Below are positions 1 to 8,977 of a DNA stretch of 18,312 nucleotides, in pieces. The notes beneath the pieces were generated by a model that saw nothing but the letters and a program-made list of their open reading frames with translations, ran no database searches and had not been told where the DNA came from. Position 1 is the first letter of the stretch. Every line of letters starts with the position of its first letter. Source of the DNA: Cyclostephanos tholiformis (Eukaryota; Bacillariophyta; Thalassiosirophyceae; Thalassiosirales; Thalassiosiraceae); the NCBI GenBank assembly GCA_036939975.1, contig JALLPB010000290.1, positions 1-18,312 on the forward strand. Reading direction: 5' to 3'. The position numbers and the translations under genes were made by a program.

Positions 1-229
1 TTTAGCCATTTGCCTTATTTTCTGTCTTCTATTTGCATTATCTACATTAGGCAGTCGCAATCAAAGGCGCAACGAGTTTTTCCTCCCCAAAAAGGAAAAT
101 GTAAAAAAAGAGCATTGGTGGGGCGAGGGGGTCCATAACTTCGCCAATCAGTCCTCGCTGTATTTAGCGATAATAGATAGATAGGTACTCTATATTAGGT
201 AGTGAACATACCTACCTACATACTTTGCT

Positions 230-249
230 CACACACACACACACACACA
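230..249. repeat. (CA)n microsatellite
   Basis: Ten uninterrupted CA units are seen directly. They lie upstream of the first gene, in its promoter or leader. Confidence 0.95.
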
Positions 250-272
250 AAAACAAAAGACCGAGAGAGGAA

Positions 273-290
273 AGAGAGAGAGAGAGAGAG
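273..290. repeat. (AG)n microsatellite
   Basis: Nine uninterrupted AG units are seen directly, about 25 bp after the CA run. Together the two form a purine-rich, length-variable block in the leader of the first gene. Confidence 0.95.
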
Positions 291-419
291 ATCGAGTTTT
301 TGGTGGTGCGTAGGAGGCGAGGAGGAGGCACCCTCTCTCGGCAGCAACGCTGGGCTCGTCGCCATCGTCATCCCATGTCAAGGCCGCTCTCATTCATCGA
401 GTTCTTCCACGCCCACACC

Positions 420-464
420 ATGACGACGGCAAAAAGTCTCCACGACGACGACGAGAGGCGATGA
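420..464 (+). promoter_or_regulatory. uORF overlapping the main start as ATGA
   Basis: The ATG at 420 sits in a good context (ACC before it, A after it). It opens a 14-codon reading frame whose TGA stop (462-464) overlaps the main ATG (461-463) by two bases as ATGA. In eukaryotes an overlapping uORF normally lowers translation of the main frame. A stop-start overlap of this type can also permit termination-reinitiation. That it is translated is inference; the arrangement itself is in the sequence. Confidence 0.45.
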
Positions 465-3400
465 AGCGGAGCGACGACGACGACGGGGAGGATGGCCGGG
501 GGGGGAATCGCGACGTCGTTTTATCCGACCACGACATACTGAGGGAAATTTTCGCGTCGAGCGGCGCATCGTCGACGTCGAACGGATTCGATTCCGTTGG
601 AATGAATTCGTCGAGTCGACGGCACGTCGTGGAGGAGAAGCGAGTCGATGATGACGACCGCGAGGTGGGGAATACCATACTTTTACCGACGAATGATACC
701 AACACGGGTACGGACGCCGGACGATGGAATTGTCCGACGAACGATGGGGTGGGTGGGATGATCGATAATTCTTATGCCCTCGATTATGACATTGTTCCTC
801 CGGGAGGGGATGACGACGGCGATGAGGGGGGGGGACCATTGTCCTCTCGGCTGGGACGGAGGATGTGGCGACGATATCAATGTCACCGGCCCCGTCGTCT
901 CGAAGGACAAACATCGCGGATGGGGGGGGAGGGCGTGATTCACGCGGCGAATCATATGATGACCGAGGAGGAGGAATATCATAGGGCATCACTTTTCGCG
1001 GCGACAGACGCGCTGCTGACTCCCCTGCCGCCGGATTTGTTACGTCTGCCGCCGTCGATTATACGAATTCGACGCTCCCCCCACTCCAATAATGGGATAG
1101 AGTGGGTTACCCTCGATGAATTAGATCGACGTATGGCGGATATTATGCGACGAGAACATCATCATGCGGACGACGCGGAGGTGTCCGCAAATGCTCGCGC
1201 ATCATTACCGACGGTTGGCGAACACGACGACCCGTCCTCGTACTCGTCGTCGTCGTCGTCGTCGTCGGAAGGAGAAGAATGCTATTTCACTCGATTGATA
1301 GAGCGCGATCCAAACGTGGGACTGGGCATGACACTGCGAGAACGCGATGGATATGCGTATATACACGAGCTGCTCCGTCGGGACGGGTCGAGGTTGGAGG
1401 CGGGGTGTGTAGAAGATAATGCAGCAAACATCGTCAATGCCGGACCGGCGTTCGTGGTCGGTTTGAGACCGGGCGATTGTTTGTTGGGTATTAACGGACA
1501 GCCGTTTCTCGGCAAGGGGTTGTTAGGGACTGATGATGCCGTTCTAAAGAACGGTGACGGGATCGATCCACATATAGTTCGTACATCATCGTCCGATGTC
1601 TTATTGAAAACCGTTGGCGACTTCATTCATAATTCGTTGAGCCCAATGGCACTTCACATTAAGAGGCTACCAACGATGAAGAGGAGGAGGATCGTATCGT
1701 TATTGGCACAGGAATCCAGATTGGAGAAAAAAATCGTGACGAAGGTTGACGCTGACCACGCGCCCGATCGTAGTACGTCCCTCCATGCCCCCGTGAAGGC
1801 GATGATACATCAAACAAAACCAAACGCGATGATCAAACCCAGAAGTCCAATTATCCATCCATTCGCCAGGGCATTGTCGGAGCGGAATATAATAAAGAGG
1901 GGGCAGGAGGAAATCGATGTGACGAAACAATTGAGAATCCTCACCGACCGCACGAGGCAATGGGAGTCGAAGTTGTCATTTCGACTGCGTTCCAGCGACT
2001 ATGCTCTACGTCCCGTCCTGGATGCAAGGGACGTGGAGCATTCCTACTACTCCTCCTTCCTGACGGAAGACGGAGAATGTCCGCCATTCTTCGATTATAA
2101 ATATAGCAAGAGCATCAGGTCGTACGCACCGTCGACGCCGTTGATTCGAGATTGGAGATTATCCCATCCCGATGGGCACATGTTACCGCCCGCGGCACGC
2201 GTCAGTCGGAAACTGCCGAAGGAGATGGCGATAATTGCCGATCTATACGCCGGATTAGACGATGACGACGCTGACATGCAGGATATTCTCCTGGGAGGCA
2301 TGCGAAATGCTGCCGATAGCGATGGGGACGCTTACGACGAATACATTTCGCGAGAAATATATGACAAGACTGACGTATTTGTTCCACTTGTGGGTGTTCG
2401 TAAGGCATTATGCGTAAGGCTGTTGAACAGCTTTTTGGACAATAGGAATCGCACCGCGTTTACGATATGGTGCTACGACGTAGAGAGTGGGAGAGAATGG
2501 TGGGCACCCGTAAGATTCTACAATGATTTCAAGGACCTCCGTTCGGCTCTAGTGCACGTTGATAAAACCATCGCCGATATACCGTTTCCATCGTTTGGTT
2601 GGAACTTAGGCTTTTCTAGCGAGGCAAAGGAATCGGCCAAGACAAAAGATGCACGACGTAACCAGCTTGAGATGTTTCTGAGGAGTGTCTTTGCATACGT
2701 ATATCGTGGACGACTTCATCCCTATCTAGCAGAGGTCGCGATTCATTTACAAACATTTGTTGGATGTGACACAGTCCTTGGCAAAGGGGGCGAATTCAAC
2801 CTATCAAGGCAAGTGGCAATTTCCGAGTCGTCCTATGGCAAGCGAATACCTGATCCTAAATTCGAACCAGTCAACAATGCACGGATGAACCTCAAGCGCT
2901 CTATAATGCGGTATGTGTATAGGCTGTTCTTGCTGCCATCGGTCGAAAAATTAATTTCCCGCTTTGTTGATGCAGCAAGGGAAAAAGTCACGATGGAAGT
3001 ACCTACATCACGCCACCTTCATCAAATTTCCGTAGACAAAGTCTTTGCATCGAAAAATGTGGGGAAAATACGCGACTTCATTGATCAAGTGCAGGATCTT
3101 ATTCTTAAAGGTTGCCGGGACGATTTTATATCTCTGTCCGAACGCCGAGAATTTTCAGTGCTTGACGATGACGACGATAACTCAATTAGAGATGATTTGT
3201 TTCGAGAGGCCATAAGAGAACAAACTGAACTTGAGATATATGTTCCGTTGAGAAGCACAATATCTAAATACCTTGTATATGCTTGGTTTAACGAAGACAT
3301 GGAAATGAAACATAAAATGAGGGTAAGTGTGTGTCAACTTGGCATGAGTCGCATCGATTGAAATTCGAAAAACCCCTCACCCGTGTCACTTCATTGGGTA

Positions 3401-3966
3401 GGCTTTGGCGGATAAACCCCAGACCTTTTTTAGAATTACTAAAGAACATAGGAGCCGTTCTGATTGGAAATCAGTTTCGAGAATACTAGAGGAAGGAGTT
3501 GGACGAAGCACGCTTCCTTGCATTAAACTTCGAGCTGTCGTCGATGCAGCAAAAGAAATTAGTCAGCTGGAGAGCGAAGAGCGGACTGTCTTCCCGGACT
3601 CTACATTTTTTGATGGTGCAGTTGTCACCCACGTTAAAGCACTTGGTGCAGATGACTTCCTTCCTATCTTCATATTTGCATTCGTCAGATCGAAAATTGA
3701 GCGTCCGTACGCAGTTTGTACGTCACACGATACTTTTACAATACATCTTACACATCTTTAAGCCTAACTCATGCAATGCTCTTTTTTTCTCTTGTCTTTG
3801 ATTCCTTCACCAAATAGGCGAGTTGCTCTCACTTATGTGCGATCCCTCGAGGGCGAATGGCGAAGTGGGATACTACCTCGCATCATTCCAAGCCGCTCTA
3901 ACTCACATACATCAACTGGACTTAACCGAAGCAGAAAATGATCTATCATTCATTTTCGACACCTAA
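461..3966 (+). CDS. PDZ-like/PX/VPS9 protein, putative Rab5-family GEF (3 exons)
   Basis: The coding sequence is join(461..3322, 3402..3717, 3818..3966), 1108 residues. Residues 1-270 are disordered, Asp-rich, with eight TCG-coded serines at 262-269. Residues about 274-404 look like a PDZ domain: a GLGM carboxylate-loop-like motif, then GLRPGD and INGQPF. Residues about 638-768 are a PX domain, with R685 in RFYNDF and R732/R733 in the R-x3-L-x2-FL helix as likely PI3P contacts. The C-terminus (about 900-1095) is a VPS9 domain with GADDFLP (1036-1042) and GEVGYYL (1074-1080), which carry the conserved Asp and Tyr of Rab5/Rab21 exchange factors. The predicted role is nucleotide exchange on an endosomal Rab5-type GTPase at PI3P membranes. 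The second intron falls inside the VPS9 domain, and splicing restores the motif exactly. The start at 461 is the first ATG in frame. PX plus VPS9 has precedent in yeast Vrl1; the added PDZ-like domain is unusual. Domain calls are by motif only. Confidence 0.88.
1244..1267 (+). repeat. (TCG)8 trinucleotide run, polyserine
   Basis: Eight perfect TCG codons encode serines 262-269 of the VPS9 protein, in the disordered linker just before the PDZ-like domain. Use of a single codon makes it a true DNA microsatellite that is likely to vary in length. Confidence 0.95.
3323..3401 (+). other. intron 1 of the VPS9 gene (phase 0)
   Basis: The donor is GTAAGT at 3323 and the acceptor is TAG ending at 3401, length 79 bp. 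Read through, the frame hits TGA at 3359-3361 inside the intron. Removing the intron joins codon 954 to the next open frame with no phase change and continues the VPS9 helical region. Confidence 0.85.
3718..3817 (+). other. intron 2 of the VPS9 gene (phase 1)
   Basis: The donor is GTACGT at 3718 and the acceptor is ATAG ending at 3817, after a pyrimidine-rich tract; length 100 bp. Splicing creates a TGC codon (C1060) across the junction and joins the two halves of the VPS9 core. That domain continuity is strong support for both sites. Confidence 0.9.
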
Positions 3967-4053
3967 CATCACCCTAAATAGTTTTCACAACGTCTGGATC
4001 TGAGCAGGAGATGAGTGTATTGTTGTACATGAATTAATACAGTCCTAACATTA

Positions 4054-4059
4054 ATAAAT
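4054..4059 (+). terminator. candidate polyadenylation signal, VPS9 gene
   Basis: An AATAAA hexamer lies 88 bp after the TAA stop of the VPS9 gene. The position is plausible, but diatom-type genomes often do without this signal, so the call is tentative. Confidence 0.35.
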
Positions 4060-4122
4060 TTAGAGAATATAAGACAACCTGTTATAATGATAAAGCCACA
4101 CCACAGCTGAAACAGCTTCGCT

Positions 4123-4128
4123 TTTATT
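4123..4128 (-). terminator. candidate polyadenylation signal, Cys-module gene
   Basis: TTTATT on the given strand reads AATAAA on the minus strand, about 200 bp after the stop of the minus-strand gene. It is tentative for the same reason as the signal opposite it. Confidence 0.3.
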
Positions 4129-4324
4129 CTCGAACTGTAAGAATGACACAAAATTAGACCCATTTGAAACGTGCGATGATCACATTCTCGGGAAATGGAG
4201 CAGAAGATGTAGAAGATCAACTGTAAACCGGGTAAGTACCAGAGTTGTGAATACGCAGTCTTGACAAGAGAGACGAAATATATTCATCTCTTGGTGAGTT
4301 ACGTACAGACGTATATCAGTCATC

Positions 4325-6229
4325 TTAACAGCTCATGATATCATCTCGTCCGGCAAATGCAACCCGGGCCCGATTTTCATGGCTCTTTTTGGTTTCAAGG
4401 GGAAGGTTTCTATACACAGAATGTCGTCTCAGTATGCCTGGACGTGGCGACTGAATAGGCGAACATGTAGTTAACGGCGAGACAATTGAGATAAAACCTG
4501 ATGACATGAGTGAAGATGTTGCTGAAGAACCTGATTCCGTTGAGGTTAATGAATGGCAAGAGTCATTCACAGTGCGAGGCAGATTTTTCGGGGTACTTAT
4601 TGTACCCTCATATTGCATGTAAGGGTGACAATTACCACTTGAGTTATCGGATATGGATGATGACGATACAATGTCGTCTGTGTTATTCCTGCCCCTTCGC
4701 TCTCTTCCGAGTAAATTATTTTTCCTTAATCGCTCTACCTCAGCAAAGCAACATTCCGTGCAATTCGTCATCAGTGTTTTCCATTTCCTATTCGTTAACC
4801 CATCAAACGCCAGTTTACTCTTTAATTGAATATGAGGATGGTAGACGCACCGACCTTGAGAGTCGCACTTTGAAAATGTCATATTGCTTTCTTGTGAACA
4901 ATCAGAATCATGTTTTGAGTGACTACTTCCGTGGTCACTTGCTGTATGGTTTTGAACGGAAGATGCACTCGAAGCAACACTAATATTGACACAGCCTGCA
5001 CCGCCTTTGGTCAAGTACTCAGACGATGCGCTTGATATAATGCTGATACTGTCATTGCTTGCACTAGCTGTACTCGAAGCAGTTAGGAAGCTGGTTTTGG
5101 TTAACATTTCTTTTGAGGAACTGAGATGCTTTTGTGGAATTCTCTCGTTTGCATATGTCTCAAAACATTTGTGCCCGGTGATCGAATTAGATGCATAATC
5201 CGATCGCTGGATTTTGCGAGCTGTTGAGTGTTTTGTATTTGTCGTTGAAAAAAAATTGGGGCTACAGCGTGTCGTTGATGCTAAAGGAAGGACTGCTTTC
5301 TTTGTTTCAAAATTGTGCGCCACCCGTTCTTTCTTGCGGCAATGAAAACTGTTAATGAAGTTGAAAGTCATCTGATAGTCATTCAAGCCCTCTTGCGCTA
5401 ATGTGTCATAAGAATCACATGAAGGAGAATCATCAGCATATCTACTGTCAGACACAGTCATATGGTCAGGGAAAATCGAAATAATCGATGGTATTGCGTT
5501 CTCATCATCGCATGGAAAGTAGCCATTCACCAATATCCCATCTCGACGCGACGCATCTGATTGGCGAAAGTCCACTCGTTCAACTTTGTTCAGATTTCCC
5601 AGGTGTTGCGACGCCTCTGAGTAGAATGAAGTCGTACTTTTACTATGTCTTGCTAAGTTTCTCGATGAATGCGGTACATCTGTTGTTTGTGTTCTACTAC
5701 CAATATCGAAACCCATGTGTAGTTGAGAGGGAAGAACTGACAATCTCATTTTCAATGCACGAAACTTTTCTTGTCTCTCCAGAAGCTGTTGTTGCAGTGA
5801 TGATGTCTGTGTCATTTTCCCTTCCTGCGGATGTATATTTGCAATTTCTGCTTGAGAAAACGTTGTTGACTCTGTCACTTTTGTTTCAAATGGCAACGGT
5901 GGAAAAATCGCCGAAGGGACTCGGCCAGTCATCGGTGTTTTATCGATGCTGACATGTTGCGATCTCATCTCGCAGTTGCTCACATCCGTGGGAGATCGAA
6001 ACGGCAGCTCACTGTCTGTAAGTTTTTTCTTTATCGATGGCTTCTGTGGTGTAGTCAACCGCGAATTGGGGGAATAACTATCGCATGTGGAGCACAGTGG
6101 GCATGCTTTCAATATCTGTTTCCACTCTCCATTCTTATTAAGACGCTTGATCTGAATTGATGTGTGAGTTCTGCATCGGCCACTATCATTTGTGGCAAAA
6201 CACTTAACGTCTCCGTCGCTAGAATGCAT
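4325..6229 (-). CDS. serine-rich protein with two Cys/His/Trp modules, function unknown
   Basis: This is a single open frame of 634 residues from ATG at 6229 to TAA at 4325. A module occurs twice. Copy 1 has C10, G17-R-C19, H22, IQIK (25-28), W36-K37 and C43-x2-C46. Copy 2 has C455, G459-R-C461, HP (464-465), IQLK (467-470), W483-K484 and C490-x2-C493. The four cysteines plus a histidine suggest a small zinc-binding fold, which I infer and do not see proven. I recall this pattern from diatom proteins without a known role. A short charged coiled-coil-like helix lies at 143-164. Most of the rest is Ser/Thr-rich and probably disordered, with a strongly serine-rich part at 380-435. RVAF at 622-625 resembles a PP1-docking site. 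No targeting signal or membrane segment is visible. The start at 6229 puts copy 1 almost at the N-terminus; an upstream exon cannot be excluded. Confidence 0.8.
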   Translation of the reverse strand: MHSSDGDVKCFATNDSGRCRTHTSIQIKRLNKNGEWKQILKACPLCSTCDSYSPNSRLTTPQKPSIKKKLTDSELPFRSPTDVSNCEMRSQHVSIDKTPMTGRVPSAIFPPLPFETKVTESTTFSQAEIANIHPQEGKMTQTSSLQQQLLERQEKFRALKMRLSVLPSQLHMGFDIGSRTQTTDVPHSSRNLARHSKSTTSFYSEASQHLGNLNKVERVDFRQSDASRRDGILVNGYFPCDDENAIPSIISIFPDHMTVSDSRYADDSPSCDSYDTLAQEGLNDYQMTFNFINSFHCRKKERVAHNFETKKAVLPLASTTRCSPNFFSTTNTKHSTARKIQRSDYASNSITGHKCFETYANERIPQKHLSSSKEMLTKTSFLTASSTASASNDSISIISSASSEYLTKGGAGCVNISVASSASSVQNHTASDHGSSHSKHDSDCSQESNMTFSKCDSQGRCVYHPHIQLKSKLAFDGLTNRKWKTLMTNCTECCFAEVERLRKNNLLGRERRGRNNTDDIVSSSSISDNSSGNCHPYMQYEGTISTPKNLPRTVNDSCHSLTSTESGSSATSSLMSSGFISIVSPLTTCSPIQSPRPGILRRHSVYRNLPLETKKSHENRARVAFAGRDDIMSC

Positions 6230-7286
6230 GGAAATATGATGTGTATGGGGAAGGGAGCTGACCGTGACGAAAATTCTGCTAATGATGACGAATCGCCCTA
6301 TGCGAGATGAGAAGACTTATCACCTTGAGAGGCAAAAAGTGCTAAACACCGAAGCCATCCCCAACAACTCTGTGTGAGGGCGAAGATATAGAATACGCAG
6401 GAATAGAATCGCGGCTCTGCTTTTGCTTGAAAGTGGCTCGTCCTTTACTTGGAAACAACCGCACGCCGGCCAATCGTTGGTGGTGCAGTAAAATAAGTTA
6501 ATTGGATTTTTCCACCTCTTATGAATTGATCTATCTGGTCTCCACTGTGAGCAGTCAAGTCGGGGACGCTGAAGCACTCTCACGCCTCTTAGGGCAATTC
6601 ATAGAGGCCATACTATCGTGGGAGCGCTGCTTTTCCAAACTCTGACGGAGGAAGGCAGAAAACAATCGTAGCGCACTGCTACGAATAATAAATATCTTTG
6701 CCTGGCACGACAGAATAGAGTGCAGCACCAACAGCTCGCCTAAATAGCCCTTTCGCTGTCTTCTCGGGAACCACCTTTTCAGAACGACCACCTCTCGGAG
6801 GTTTCCGCCAAAAAAACAAAGAGAGAGAGCCTTTTTAGTCGAGTGAATCGTCGAGTGCTCAGTCCGGTGCAATAACGAAACCCTACATCCCAAAAAATCT
6901 AAATACCGATTCAGTATCTAACTCTAAAATTTTGCTATGCCCTTTTTCCTCCAGTGGTACCCACATACGTAGGAATAATAGTGGTGCAAAAACGAACACT
7001 TCTTCCGGGCCGCGCCCTCTCGCCTTTTAGGAAAAAAAAATAGCCGACCCTTCTTACCATCCCCAATTACATCACAGAGAAAGCAAAATAAAGTTGCCCG
7101 ACGATCATTGTCTGTAACTCAGTCTTCAGCAAAGTCTTACTACGCTACAAAAATCACATATGTCGAAAAAAGAGGTCACATTTGTTTATTTCCGCCTCTA
7201 TCGTTTTCATCCGTCGGCGTGATTTCGGTCTTCACTTCGTCAACATTCTCCCACATTCGATGTATGAAGTCTGAAACGGAGAACGA
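6230..7286. promoter_or_regulatory. divergent intergenic region between two genes
   Basis: This 1057-bp spacer lies between the start of the minus-strand Cys-module gene and the start of the plus-strand polyglutamine gene, so it must hold both promoters and leaders. I see no domain-like coding sequence in it. Short minus-strand frames around 6320-6893 lack protein-like composition. Near the right edge, an ATG at 7264 opens a 21-codon frame that ends at 7329 and overlaps the next gene's start, which makes it a candidate uORF. A short non-coding 5' exon for either gene cannot be ruled out. Confidence 0.45.
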
Positions 7287-7329
7287 ATGTCGCCGGCCTA
7301 CTCTGCCAATCAACAGGAATCATCTATAG
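7264..7329 (+). promoter_or_regulatory. candidate overlapping uORF of the polyQ gene
   Basis: An ATG 23 bp before the polyglutamine gene's start opens a 21-codon frame that ends 40 bp inside that gene in a different frame. If the transcript starts upstream of it, it would reduce initiation at 7287. Translation is not shown by the sequence. Confidence 0.3.
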
Positions 7330-8540
7330 CTCAAATAATTTTCGCGTCATTAACACGGTGTTTTCATCCCGCTGACAGTGAGGGAGGGTCCATATTCTCG
7401 TGTCCTCCAGGCAGCAGTCGAACGACGGGGTTGCAGTCGCAGCCACAGCAGTCGCAGTCTCTGCCGACGAAGCAACAGCAACAGCAGCAGAAAGACCAGC
7501 AGCAGCAACAGCAACAACAGCAGCAACAGCATCATGCCGACAGATATATCCACCGCAAGCTGGAAATTTTCCGAACCACAGAAGAGGAATGCCTGAAGGA
7601 ATTTGGAGTAGTTCCAGGGAGCAAAGCTAAGTCGTCGTCTCACACAAAGAGCAATCGCCGAAACCATGAGCGCAGGACCAGTGACAACACGTTCGTCACC
7701 TCCTCTGACGATGAGATCAAAAACCTCACTGACAACCAAAAGAGAACGACCGCTCAGGGGAATGACACAAGAAAGAGGAACAATGCCCGGGTAGGGGACG
7801 AGAGACACACGCCAACCCTGTTCCGACTGTTAATGGATCCATTGAGCTTCATTACCAACGTTCAGAGACAATACAGCAGTAGTCTTTGCTTCGCTACTCC
7901 AGTGCGCGTTGCCTCCACGGAAAATGTGGCAAATCTGTCCGATTGGATGCTCACCGCCGAAGAATTCGCAGCAAGGTACAAATTCGACAGAGAGGGCAAG
8001 TGTGGCGGGTACATTGTGCCTGACGTCGACGAGAGCAGCGCTAGTCAGTCCCTCCGGGAGGAAGATGAGACAATTACGTCGGCGTCTTACTTCGAACAAA
8101 AGTTTTCTCACTTAATTGAGACCACTCCACCGATGTTGCTGTTCGATGTTCATCGTGTGGCCGTGTCTGAGAGGGATATGGGCGCAATCCTTACATTAGC
8201 CAATGACAGGCAACGGGCCTACGAGGCCAAAAGGAATTCTACTAACGGAGAAAAGAGCAGAAACAAGACTCCTGTATCGAGTCCTTCAGATCGTGCCGTC
8301 GCGGCGATGACAGAAACACCTCGCAAAATGACAGGGTCCTTATCCAAGAGGTCCAAGAAATGTACCTCACCAACCAAGGATGGGATTTCAAGGAAAGAAT
8401 ATGATTTAGCTCCCATCGGAATGAGCTCCAGCGTAAGCAGCACCAGTCAGGAAAGCGAGCAAGATGATCGCCGACGATGCCAGCGGCCTCAGAGAATTTT
8501 TCGAGAGCCAGACATCGTACACTTCACGCTATGTGAATGA
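7287..8540 (+). CDS. polyglutamine protein with CDK-type sites, function unknown
   Basis: This 417-residue open frame runs from ATG at 7287 to TGA at 8538-8540. I do not recognise a family. In order it has an N-terminal stretch without clear features; glutamine runs of 6 and 11 at 63-68 and 71-81; a polar Lys/Arg/Ser linker at 112-175; a more ordered-looking segment at about 176-315, with FRLLMDPLSFI (179-189), NLSDWMLTAEEFAARY (216-231) and PPMLLFDVHRVAVS (281-294); and a basic Ser/Thr tail. The tail has two full S/T-P-x-K sites (T344, S361), further TP/SP pairs near 328-333, and a KRSKK patch (354-358) that could be a nuclear signal. Polyglutamine, basic patch and proline-directed sites together suggest a nuclear, cell-cycle- or kinase-regulated protein, which is inference. 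The conserved-looking middle is probably the functional part. An upstream exon is possible because an overlapping uORF precedes this ATG. Confidence 0.72.
   Translation: MSPAYSANQQESSIAQIIFASLTRCFHPADSEGGSIFSCPPGSSRTTGLQSQPQQSQSLPTKQQQQQQKDQQQQQQQQQQQHHADRYIHRKLEIFRTTEEECLKEFGVVPGSKAKSSSHTKSNRRNHERRTSDNTFVTSSDDEIKNLTDNQKRTTAQGNDTRKRNNARVGDERHTPTLFRLLMDPLSFITNVQRQYSSSLCFATPVRVASTENVANLSDWMLTAEEFAARYKFDREGKCGGYIVPDVDESSASQSLREEDETITSASYFEQKFSHLIETTPPMLLFDVHRVAVSERDMGAILTLANDRQRAYEAKRNSTNGEKSRNKTPVSSPSDRAVAAMTETPRKMTGSLSKRSKKCTSPTKDGISRKEYDLAPIGMSSSVSSTSQESEQDDRRRCQRPQRIFREPDIVHFTLCE
7473..7529 (+). repeat. CAG/CAA polyglutamine tract
   Basis: Mixed CAG and CAA codons encode glutamines 63-68 and 71-81 of the protein, interrupted by Lys-Asp. 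The interruption and the CAA codons make it less prone to slippage than a pure CAG run. Confidence 0.9.
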
Positions 8541-8977
8541 GCAACGTGGATGATTTTGTATCTGCGTGGGATATCTACTACCACTATGAGCTCTTGTGTA
8601 CAGTCAGGCACTTATACCACTTAATACACCATACTTTTGATTTGTAATAATAGAAGAAGATCTTGAGATCTCTTCGTCCCATTTAACTGCATTGTCACCT
8701 GTTCTCTATCGTCGATTTATGTGGTGTACTTGGTCCCTTACCATCGCGACGCCCTCAACAACACGGCCAAGCCCAATCCACCCAGAATAATTTTTCTCTC
8801 CAGGAGCGCGATAGATATATCTACAAAGGATTCTGTAACTCATGCTGTGTCGTAATGACCCCCAAGTTTTTCGTATTATCGTCATACTAAAATAGGTACC
8901 TAGTCCCCTCCATCCATCCAATATGATGAGGGAAAGCCAAGAGTTGCTTGCAGTGTCCTTACCGTATTTTTTTATCC
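8541..8977 (+). promoter_or_regulatory. spacer between the polyQ gene and the HAD gene
   Basis: This 437-bp region between two same-strand genes should hold the 3' end of the first and the promoter and leader of the second. I see no gene. A paired AGATCT at 8659-8664 and 8667-8672 forms a small palindromic motif of unknown meaning. An ATG at 8923 precedes the HAD start and opens a long frame out of register with it. Confidence 0.4.

Larger units (their letters stand above)
1..460 (+). promoter_or_regulatory. 5' flank and leader of the PDZ/PX/VPS9 gene
   Basis: This stretch holds no gene that I can support. It must contain the promoter and 5' UTR of the gene starting at 461. An AT-rich section with a short GATA run lies near 171-184. 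It is followed by two dinucleotide microsatellites (CA at 230-249, AG at 273-290) and then a GC-rich, CpG-rich section leading to the start codon. I see no convincing TATA box or initiator, so the transcription start is not assigned. Upstream ATGs at 225 (non-AUG in mRNA terms unless transcribed that far), 375 and 420 share one frame that ends across the main start codon. Confidence 0.4.
3967..4324. other. convergent 3' flanks, no gene
   Basis: This 358-bp AT-rich spacer separates the stop codons of two convergent genes. It contains one AATAAA on each strand and nothing else that I can name. The two signals lie 64-74 bp apart, so the two transcripts probably end close to each other or overlap tail to tail. 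Confidence 0.6.

Noticed and set aside
390..992. 200-codon open frame on the minus strand
   Set aside because: It lies antisense to the start of the VPS9 gene in CpG-rich, stop-poor DNA. Its Arg/Pro/Ser composition is what the complement of Asp/Arg/Ser codons gives, and it has no domain.
4510..4983. 157-codon plus-strand frame, with others at 5488-5952
   Set aside because: These are antisense to the two-module Cys protein. The composition is unlike a folded protein, and the minus-strand frame is far longer and has a repeated motif.
6320..6893. Two overlapping minus-strand frames upstream of the Cys-module gene
   Set aside because: Their composition is irregular, they have no domain, and they lie in the probable leader and promoter of that gene. 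I see no splice arrangement joining them to it.
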